64,000 nucleotides of DNA from Liolophura sinensis. Its lineage: Eukaryota; Mollusca; Polyplacophora; Chitonida; Chitonidae. Below the pieces are notes generated by a model. That model was given only the letters and a program-made list of their open reading frames with translations. It was not told where the DNA came from and made no database searches. Numbering within the stretch: position 1 is the first letter of the stretch; each line of letters starts with the position of its first letter. Below, piece by piece: positions 45,601 through 57,100 of the stretch. The stretch covers positions 1,714,639-1,778,638 of the forward strand of contig NC_088297.1 in assembly GCF_032854445.1 (NCBI RefSeq), read 5' to 3'. Made by a program: the position numbers and the translations under genes.

Positions 45601-48600
45601 GGCCACGCCTTACCACAGCACACTGCCAAAACCACAATGTATATATGGAAGAGTGACTTTAGGGGAAATAAATAGGTGGATCCATATTGTATCGTTTGGT
45701 GACAGAGCAAAAGGAATGAGGAGTCTTCCATAACAGGGGAGTGAATGATTTGTGGTGTATTTACATGTACATTTCTGTAAAGACTCTCTTTATTTAAGCC
45801 AGCATTTCAGCAAATAAACAATAGTATTAAAAAAGAAAAAAAAATCTAATGTGACACTTAACCATGTTAGCCTTTGACCCGTTAAGACATATGACTGTTT
45901 CTGTATATCTGTCTAAAATGCATTTATGTTTTGCAAAAGCTGTTCAGACTATGTTGTTTTAGAGCTCTTAGTCGCATAATGAAATATAAATGCTCCACCA
46001 TTTAAGGTTTTAAAATTAATCGTTACCAGTAGATCTGAGGAAAAGTTTGCGTCATATTTGCACCCATGGGATACAAAAGCCACAAAACACCACCGGCCAA
46101 CCATAATTTATAACCTGGACTTTTTCGATTTCAGACATACATTTTCAGGGTGCTTTCGTTGCTGCCAACATTTTGTCTTTTCACAAACAGTTTGTGTCTC
46201 ACAAGAAATCTTGTTTTGTTTAATATTCTCCATATTTCCGTACAAATTTGATATCTGATAAATTTTGAAATTCATTTTTTTTTTAATGCAAAGCTGATTC
46301 TATAGAGCAAGCGACAATAGTCACGTGCTGTCTATCTGCAAATAGGATTTCCAGTAACACTATCATATGAAAACATATAAATGAACATCATACATTTTCA
46401 TTTAGAATGGCTTATAAAGGAGAATAATAAATTCAGTATTTACATACATGTCGAGAGTTTTAATCTGCTTCCGGAAGTCTGAAACGGAACAAGGAGAGAA
46501 ATACCAAGGATTCTGCGCAGTCGCGTCCGTTGACTGACCGGAATCGGCTGCCATTATAAAGCTGTCATTAGCCTGGCATGGGTTTTGGTCTCCATCGTGA
46601 ACAGCCCCGAGGCTAAAAGCATGATCAGACATAACCCCAATGTTAAGAGATTCATATCTCATGTTGCCAAGATACATACATCTGTTTTTTTTTTCGGACA
46701 ATTTTAGAGTAAATGGAGCAAATAAACAAGTAACGCACACAGAGTAGCGGGGCGTGACATTGCTGTAAGGAGTGGAGAAAACCGGTGTGAATGGGGAAAC
46801 CGGCGTGTTAGGAAACAAAACCGAGATTTTAGGAAAACACCCGGTTGTCAGGGGAAAATCATTGTGTCAGAAATAAAAAAACCGGTGTCTCAAGGGAAAA
46901 TCTGCGTGTCAGGACAGAACCGGAGTGTCAGGGGAAATCGGAATGTCAAGAGAAAAGTGGCGTGCCAGGAGGAAACTGGTGTGTCAGGAGAAAAGTGGCG
47001 TGCTAGGAGAAAACTGGCACCTTTGGAGTAAAGCAGCGTGTCAAGAGGAAACCGGCATGTTGGGAGAAACCGGTGTGTCAAGAGAAAACTGATGAGTCAG
47101 AAGAATCCGGCGATTTTGGAGAAACCTGGCGTGTTTTGAGTAAACCAGTGTGTCAAGAGAAACCAGCTTGTATGGAGAAAACCGATATGAATTAGCTGAC
47201 ACAATGGCGGCTAATGATAGTGAGAGCAAACTGGACAGAGCCCGAGGGAAACCCACCACCATCTGCAGGCTGCTAGTAGACATTCCCACCCACGACCAGA
47301 GAGGAGGTCATCATAACCTGGACAATATATAATACAATGAACCTGGCATCCAAAGATGAAAAGTGAACTCTTATGTCAAGCCTTTATGCAGCGATCTGTC
47401 ACGTGTTGATATCCGTCCAGTTTTCAAAATCAACTCACCTGTGACCCAGTTCATGGGCTGCTACCGTTGCACCGTTAAAGTTAAACCAGTTCTCAATAAT
47501 CGACGTGCTATTCTCGCCACAAATTGCGCCAAGGAAGGCTAAACCTAAGCAAAATAAAGGGGATCAAATATATAGGGTTTATTTTTGATGCATTTTATTT
47601 CATTCGTGTTTTTTTTTTTTAACAAAATATCACTTGTGCGACGACGGCCAGAATCATTTTAGATGGAAACTGGGCAGAGCACAGGGGAAACCCACGACCG
47701 TCCGCAGGCTCCATAGTCTTGCGGAATTTCCGTTCAAAATGACTGATCATCAGACTAAATAAAACTGGGAAAAGTGATGTGAAAGGACACAGGGGCTTGT
47801 ATTCGTTGACACAAGTCATCACCACAGCTATGGGAAAAAAAAACAGACAGACTGTGACAAGCAAGCGCACAGAATCTTTGCCTCGAAACAGTCTTTCGTA
47901 TATCAGCCGTCCACCAATAAGGACGTTCCAGGACAATAATCGCAAGGCCGATTCCCCAAAACGACGAATAACACAAACCAGCAAAGAACTAAGAAAGTAT
48001 ATAAAATAGGAAATTAGGACGGAATCAAGCCAAGAAAAAGTCGCCAACAGTTTTCAGTGATACTGGAAAGGCGCAAGGTATGTTCTGTTCAAATCATGTT
48101 TCATGACAGAATATCTGTTGTCGATAGCAAAAGATGAGTCTATATACATATAGAAGACATGACTTCATGGACATCAGAAGACACTTAGATGTTGATCACA
48201 TTGATGTATATGGAGTTACATGTTCGATCATATCATATGATTCAAAAATTGCTAAGTACGGCGAAAAACAACAAGCATGCAAACATACACACACGCACGC
48301 GAACGCAAACGCAAATACATGCCTACATGTAAATACATATATTTACTTCGTAAAATAAATATTGTTAAATCAAAAGTTTAAACAGTTTACCTGCATTTTT
48401 AGTCTTTCTGTCATAGAAAATGTCATAGCTGTGAGTGAAAAAAATACATAATTGTTCTATTTAAAGTGTATTTTATTGCAATATACAGAAATGACAGAAT
48501 GATTGAAAATGTGCAGAACTTGCAAGATTTGTAGCAAGCAATCCGCTCATGGGAGGACATGTTTCAGCAATGTCAGTCCCAGCGCTATCTCATTACATTC

Positions 48601-51003
48601 TGACTTAGCCCTTAAAGGTCAAGACCATAAAGTTTCAGTTGTTGGTAGATCTCCTGTCATAAAAATATGACTTAAACCAGTCTTAAGCCATTGCCTCTGC
48701 TTCATCCGTGAATGCTAATACACGGGTATGACGTTGTTGTTGCACAGTCTTCATGAGCCACAAAGGGCCGTGTCCGTTTTAGAAATCATTTTATACTAAA
48801 ACTGATTAAAGTGGGTGCGTGTTACATATTTTTAATATAGCATTTAGAAACTACTGAAACGTTGTCAAGAATTGGTGGGCTTGTTCTTTAATGTTAGATA
48901 GTGCTCAGTTTCTCTGAGTTGTCAGCTTTGACTCTCAAAATACACGTTTTCAAATCATTACGTTATATTAATGGTAATGATCAAATTGCGTCATTGACAG
49001 TTCACATGAAAGCTCTTAGATTCGAACATGTTCTGTTGACAAATGGCTACCGTAAAGACTCACGCAGTGAAGAGCATCACGTGGTCTGATTGAGGCAAAT
49101 CCGTTCGGCCTTGTACCCATGTTGTGAATGACGTCAACGCCAGATCCGCGTCTACCAGTGGAAATTTACCGTCATCCGTGTTATTTTTCGCTATCCCGTC
49201 CGTCCAGTTAGATACACTGGGATCCTAAAGAAAAAATTAAAAAAGGAAATGAAATCAGGCAGTGAATATTATTCCTGATTTTTTTTTTGCAATACACAAC
49301 TACTACTAAAAAAGACAATGTCGTAATCTGCATGATTAATGCGTTCATTGGTTGCAGTCATTGTACAGAGGACTTTTGTGATCTTTTTGTGAATTTTCTT
49401 TCAGTAAGTATCAAACCCGCACCTGTACTTTTTATACGCAGTGATAAACTGATTATAAAGTTACAAAATGCTATCATGCGATCAGCTTAAACAATATAGG
49501 AATTATATTCTTTTAAATGCTTGGTCGTATATGCGTTCATTAATTTTTTTGCAAAGATCTTTAGTAGAGCCTCTTTCAGTCTAGATGCTTTGAGACATTT
49601 GCACAGTGTTAAAGTTCGAAGCTGAAGTCACACAACACGACTGTTACACATAAAAGCCAGTCTAGTGTATCAATGAACATCAACACACAGGTTTTATATT
49701 GATTTATTTATTTGATTGGTGTTTTACGCCGTACTTAAGAATATTTCACTTATACGACGGCGGCCAGCATTATGGTGGGAGGAAACCGGGCAGAGCCATC
49801 CGCAGGATGCTGCAGACCTCCCCACGTACTGCCGGAGAGGAAGCCAGCATGAGATGGACTTGAACTCACAGCGACCGCATTGGTGAGACTCCTGGGTCAT
49901 TACGCTGTGCTAGCGCGCTAACCAACTGATCCACGGCACAGGTTTTATAGGTCATCAACTTTTTATTTCACCTTTTCTGAGGAAAATGTATAAAACTCTA
50001 TCACTCATATGAAAGCTCACCTCAACAATCAGCAGACCACTGTACAGGACGTTCAACGCCAGGTCAGTCTCGTTTATGTTCTTATAGCGCAGGTCAATCT
50101 GAAACAGAACAAATGCTTCATCTGCTCCAAGGAGGAAGTACTCATTTAAGACAGACACATTTAAAAGTACTAAAACGCAAATGCTTTTCACATTTAGCCC
50201 CGCTGTTCGTTGTCACACCTTGAACTCGTCTCATCCATCTTGTGCCATTGCCTCCAGATGACCATATAGTTGTTATTCTGCCTTGCGTTCTTATCGAACT
50301 ACAGTTGTATAATGGTCTACCTCTCCATTTTGGCAAGCAGAGATGGTGGAGAACAGGCAACAATTAGATAATCAACACGCTTCCTTGTTGTAGAATCTCT
50401 GCGGATATAGGAAAGACAAAAACTCACTGCATTCAACACGAAGGCATAGTACTGTGTAATCTTGGACAACGTTAATGTTCTTCGCTCAGCCGGGTTGGAG
50501 CCTGTTGTTCTTTCATACCAGCTGGAAAAAGAAGGAACTGAAGTCAAATATAAGTTTACCTTGCGCCAGCACAGCCTAATGCAGTATCGTTATTCTTCTA
50601 TTTCATTCTAAACCTACATTTGTACGTTTATTTATTTATTCATTTGATTGGTGTTTTACGCAGAATATTTTACTTATACGGCGGCGGCCTGCATTATTGT
50701 GGATGGAAACCGGGCACAGCCCCGGGGGGAACATTCGTACGTGGATAATAATCTATAGATACACACATTTTTTTCATGTTGTAGCATCCCACCAATGCGA
50801 TCGCCGTGAGTTCAAGTCCAGCTCATGCTGGCTTCATCTCCGGCTGTAAGTGGGAAGATCTTATCAGCAACCTGCGGATGGTCGTGGGTCTCTGCCCGGT
50901 TTCCTCCTGCAATAATGCTGACCGCCGTAGTATAAATGAAATATTCTTGAGTGCGGCGCACAACACCAATCAAGTAAGTAAATAGCAAATGTTCATATTG
51001 TAG

Positions 51004-51101
<98 letters not shown>

Positions 51102-54100
51102 GGCCTTTATTCCTACAAGATAAAAAATAATCCTCAGATGACTAATATTGGAAATAAAAGTCCTTTACCTATTGTCTCCTGGTAATAAGTTCTGATATTT
51201 CTTTCTACAATAAAAAGGTAAACAGTCACGACCTTTGACCCGATTCAAATGTCACCAGTGCTTCCGAGGAAGTTTTTCTCACACATGTCGGCTATGTATG
51301 AATTAAGGTTTTGGGGAACCCCACAATGATATGGCCGTTCAGCTATCGGTATCATCGTTATCAGATTTGTCCATTTGTTATCTATCATTTGTCCATAAAG
51401 CAAAAAACCAGCCTGTGGTGCATAAACAAAGTAAGAGACGTATAATTTAATCTCCATTAACCCGAACAGGTGAATTGTTTAAATGTGTTTGTGGGGCCTC
51501 CGTGGCTCAGTCGGTTAGCGCGCTAGCGCAGCGTAATGACCAAGGAGCCTCTCACCAATGCGGTCGTTGTGAGTTCAAGTCCAGCTCATACTGGCTTTCT
51601 CTCCGGCCGTAAGTGGGAAGGTCTGCTAGCAACCTGCTTATGGTCGTGGGTTTCCCCCGGGCTCTGCCCGGTTTCCACCCACCATAATACTGGCCACCGT
51701 CGTTTAAGTGAAATATTCTTGAGAACTGCGTAAAAGACCAATCAAAAAAAAAGTAAATGTGTTTGTGGATAACATGGCTGTATCAGCTACTGGAGGACAC
51801 GGGAAGACTCTCATTTCGAAATTACTTCCAACCTGCCCAAACTGCCTGGATTACATGGCGTCATGGTTTGTGTCACCGGCGTCAGACCCAGAAGGGATTC
51901 CCTCGCTGCGCAAATAAGTCGCATTCTGCGAGCATAGGTTATATTTATGCCACAGCCTGGATTCAGAAGGGAGAATTCTCAAGGGATCGCGCTCTCACTA
52001 GCAGATTAAACCTTTGAATTCAGAGCCACTGCCCTCAGAAAACCCCAGCCTGTTACACAGTGGCAAGTTGAGCTATGGACGTAACCAGTACTGGACCCCG
52101 TGTTGTTAGAAAAGGGGAGATAACTAGGGTCGAGTTACTTGGGTAAAAGGCAATAAAGAGTAGAGAAGCATAAGTTAGTCGTTTGTCAGATTTCCAACAG
52201 TGTAAAGTTATAATTACAACTGTGTTAAGCCTGTGGCCAAGGTCAATGGAGCAATTTCTTGTTTATGAAAAAATCGTAAATCTCACGGATACCAATATTA
52301 AACTTTTTTTTGTCAAAAACTCAGCCTTATGAGACTCAACATTGCTTAAGAATTGTATTTTCTCGCAATGTTCAACTGCTCTATTTTTGTGGACTTTCAA
52401 CTTTCCGCGTCGCACTTTGAGGTTAACAATTGCATGTGTCAGTTGGATTGTCTGTCTTAAGTTAACTCACAATCTGTACACAGAAGAATCAGTGACCATC
52501 ATCAACTCAACGTCATAGCTCATTTTCTTTGTCCCTCTTCGGACACGTCTGAAGCTTTCGGGGATACCACGGGAAATGGAGTCTGAAATATGACGTAGCA
52601 TTTCTCAAGTTGTACAGCCATATATATATATTTATGAGACTAAAGAATATCAGGGCTATCCTGTACAACTTAGTGATGGAGACATTGATAAGGCACGCAC
52701 TCTTGAGCTACACGAACACCCTTGGCCTATTCATCTGACCCCCACCCCCTAGCCTTTATATCTACATTTAACTCCAAAATTGGAGGACTCTGTGGCCCAG
52801 CTGGTTTGCGCACTACTGCAGCGTAATTACCTAGAGACTTCTCACCAAAACGGTCGCTGTGAGTTCAAGTCCAGCGCATGCTGCCTTCCTCTCCGGCCAT
52901 ACGTGAGAATGTCTGTCAGCAACCTGCGGATGGTCGTTGGTTTCCCACCGGCTCTGCCCGGTTTCCTCCCACCATAATGCTGGTCGCCGTCGTATAAATG
53001 AAATATTCTTGAGTACGGCGTAAAACACCAATCAAATAAATAAATAAAAAAAACCCCGAAAATGACATCGTATATCCCACTATCCAAGCCAACCAAGTTC
53101 TCGTCCAGCCAAAGGAAAGATTTCGTACTGCATTTGAGGGAACAAAATTGCTAAAAGCAAACAGACAATCAAACAACTATTAAACAAGGCTATTCATTTC
53201 GAACACTACGGAGTCTTTTTCTGTCAGCAAATGCCATGATAAACGATATAAATGTTGTGATCTTGTAAAAGTTGAGAACAAATTTCAGTTCAGATATGTT
53301 GAAAAGCCCTTAATAAAATATATGTGTGAACTGTCCAAGGATTTCACTTACGTCCTAGTCTTTGATGGATGTCAAAAATATTATAAAGCTAAAACCAGAG
53401 ATACACAGCAGAAGCAGGGACCTTCGACAATAAAATCAACACTGATTCCTTACGACATTGTCAGTAAACACATTTGCGCATGTGCCCATGACAATATGAG
53501 TAGATCCCCAATATTGCCCTGTTTTAAAATTAGTTTCTGAGGATAATGCAAAACGTGTTCGTATTAAACTGCACCTCATTCGGGAGTTCAAGTCAGAACT
53601 GAACAGCCAAGTCTCATAGCGAGGATTGTGCTATTGCTTAGTATGTTTAATTAAGCTCTGCTTGTATTTGTAACATAATAAAATGAAAATCTGGAAAATC
53701 CCATATTCCCCGAAATCAGTAGATTAAACCTTCTCCTTTACAGGATCAATGTTTTATCATATACTTTGATACCATGCACATTTAATTTATCTCCAGACTC
53801 CATGTTTACTTGAGTTAAACATGCAAATTGATACTTTGAAATGTATTGTATACATTTACCTACGCCTTTGTATGTTTAATCTATGATTTGCCTTTTTAGT
53901 CATTCATGGACAAAAACTTTAGGCAATAAATTCTGCTTTATTCTATCAAGCTGCAAAATGTGCATTTTGTGCAAACGTGGGTTTCCCCTGAACTCAGCCC
54001 TGTTTCCTTTTAACGTAATGTTTGCACCTGTCGTATAAATGAAATATACGTGTGTGCGGCGTAGAAAAAAAAATCAAACAAATAAATAGAGGAAACTGTC

Positions 54101-57100
54101 TGTATTGGGGTCAGCTGCTGACGTATCGCAACGCTATGCAGAAATAATTTGTACTGAATAAAAAAATATGTTTAAACGTTCCTCTTGTCAAGAAGATCTG
54201 ACAAATGACAGGTATAATTAGTATACCCACCCGAAACAATGTAATCGCTGAAGTTTATTGCAGTTGGGTTTATCTTCTCCACCACATATGGCCTTTCGTC
54301 TTCTCTATTTCCCCGTTCGTCTTCTCTGTTTCCCTGCACGTGGCGATGTTGTTGTTGTTCTTCCATGGGATATATGAAAAGCATATCCCCTGCCTTAGCC
54401 ACGACACCTTCCTGTGAGAGGAAGTACAAACTACCACTATCAGCTCGCAGCATCTTTCATCACGGTGACTAGAAGCAACACAAATAAATACCGTGGGGTC
54501 CATTAATTGTATTATGAACTAAAGAATTTACAACGGCACTAGTAATGAAATTAGTACTGTAACATACTCATTAAGAGCTATTTACTACATTCATAAAAAT
54601 TTCAGCGACCACAGAAAGCAATTGTCCAGTACAGTAATATAAGTCCTAATAAAGTGTATCAATCAAACATGTTCACGTTCTTCACAACTGGTACAACCTG
54701 AACATTCATTCCAGACAAAGATCATCGGAAACAAAAACAGACTGTAAATGTAACACTGGTGTGTGTGTGTGTGTGTGTGGGGGGGGGGGGGGTGCAATAT
54801 ACTATCCTTCGTCAGCTCGCTCCGCCACCTCTTTATAATACAAGACAAAGTAGCAAACCGAAATAGAACTACTGGCATCATGTGTATTTCAGTTCCAATG
54901 CACGTATATTTACCCCATTCAATCTAATTATGAATTGCACGCTTGAAGTAGTTAAAGGTCTTACGAAAAACGTTGCCAGATATTTCGCGTTGGAAGTAGC
55001 TAGATCTCAATGAGAAGTTCCTCCATAGTTCGTTTTTTCGTTGATGTCATGCCCGGATGTTTCGCCTTGCGTGTATTTTACGTCTGAAGTAGCTAAAGAT
55101 CTCGCGAAGAAATCACTCTATAGTTCGCCTTTCGCGTATTTCACGTGTAAAGTAAGTAAAGGATTGGAAAGAAGTCGCTTGGACTGACAATGGTTTAAAT
55201 AACGTCATTAGGACTTGTTCTGTCATTAACACAAGTACCTGTAACACAGCGTTGGAAAATCCGCGTAACATGCAGAATACGTGTAGAAGATATTATTTTC
55301 TATTCAATAAAGAAATCAGTAAATCACTAAGTTGATAAGTCAAAGCAATGTAGACTGAACTATTTGATTTGGTGTTTTACACCGTTGGAGAGGATTATAT
55401 GTACAGATTATTTGTGGTCTGTAACTCGACACGTAGGTTCATAAAAAAGATTTTTTTTAAATTTAAAACAAGTTTAAATTCATTTCCTTAAGGCATGCAT
55501 TCCTGGGGCTTACCACAAGATAAGCACAAGATCTGTCCCTCCTAGGTTCGCATACAACGGCTAAGGCGGCTTCGTTCTCTCTATCTTGAAGTACCCCACA
55601 TCCTGCAGAGAAAATGTCAAATTGTATTATCCATAATTATAAGATTAAATGTGTATATATAACGATAGATCATCTAAACATTAGTGCCTAGTTCGGTTTT
55701 TCTTGTATGCCTTATTGACGTAGTTTCGTAAATTTTGTGAAAGGGATTCTTTAAGATGCCATGCAGAATGAGAGAAAAAACGACACTGTCCACCCTAGGT
55801 TCCATGATATATGTAGGCCTACATGTACTTGCGTGCCGACACACATACACTAGAACTCAAAGGTCAATGCAAAGTAAACGTATAATGATGTCTATCTATA
55901 TTAACCTTTAGCGCGCTGATTGCCTCCTTTACTATTCCCCCATTGCGCATGACAAACACCGACTTGGTGACGTCAATATTTCTGTTACGCTGCAAGTCAA
56001 GTTTGATTGGCGCTCCGGCAACGTACAGCTCACATGATATGTAATCAGGAAAGTTGCTGATGACGTCACGCCTAAATCGCTCGTCATGGTTGTGTGAGTC
56101 GAGAATTCTAAGGGATCCAAATTCTGAAGAAATAAAACATAAATTTGTTATAGGTGATTACATAGAAATGTAAGTGTACGTAGGCATACATGCACAAAAC
56201 GCTAAGAGGCATAGTGTTATAAAACTAATTAAAATAACTTTGTTTAACCATTTGTTGTCTTTCTGAGTGTGTTGCTTGCTTTTGCCTTTTCTCTGCTTTG
56301 GGTCTGGGGAAACGGGGGAGACGTAAATGGCGATGGACAACGTCTCTCTTTGATGTTAAGTATTACACCAACAGCGGATGTACTGACCGTTAAATTTTAG
56401 GTATAAGAGTAGAAGTGTTCTTATGTGAAGAAAGAGTAGAAGGAAAACAGCGAGCCGTTCTCTACTTTCTACATCTGCGTATTCGGCGTGCAGATTCGAA
56501 CGTGTAGTTTTAATCGAGGACCAGCTAATAAAAACCCTACCTTCGAACGTACACACGGAATACAGAGATGAAAAGCCGAGAAAGGCTAAAGTTTTTATTC
56601 CAATACAATATATTTGAATTTCGGGTATGACACGAAAAACAAAATATGGAGCAACTTCTCCTTGAGACCGAGCTACGTCCAACGTTAAATATCTAGCAAC
56701 TTTTTTTCGTAAGACCTTTAGCTATTTCAAGAGTGCAATTCATAATTAGATTGGATGGGGTATATGTATGTGCATTGGAACTGAAATAGACATGATGCCA
56801 TTAGGTCTATTTCGCTTTGCTACTTTATCTTGTATTATCAAAAGGCGACGTAGCAAGCTGACGAAGGATAGTACATTGCCTATTGTGTATATTTTTGAAT
56901 ATAAAATGTACTGGCAGAACTCTGTCGGACAAACAGATAGTAATGTTGAAGAATCGTTTCAAGAATTCTTTGATTCGGATCAAGATGTAATGGACAAACA
57001 GTCAGCATACAGTCCGACAGACAGACAGCAGATAGACAGGCAGGCAGAGAAATAAACAGACATGCATATAAAGCCAGGCAGACAGACAGACAGACATGTA

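Noticed and set aside
46402-46818. Single 138-codon minus ORF as a gene
   Set aside because: Only 46448-46612 is coding (protease exon 11); the rest is intron with repeats.
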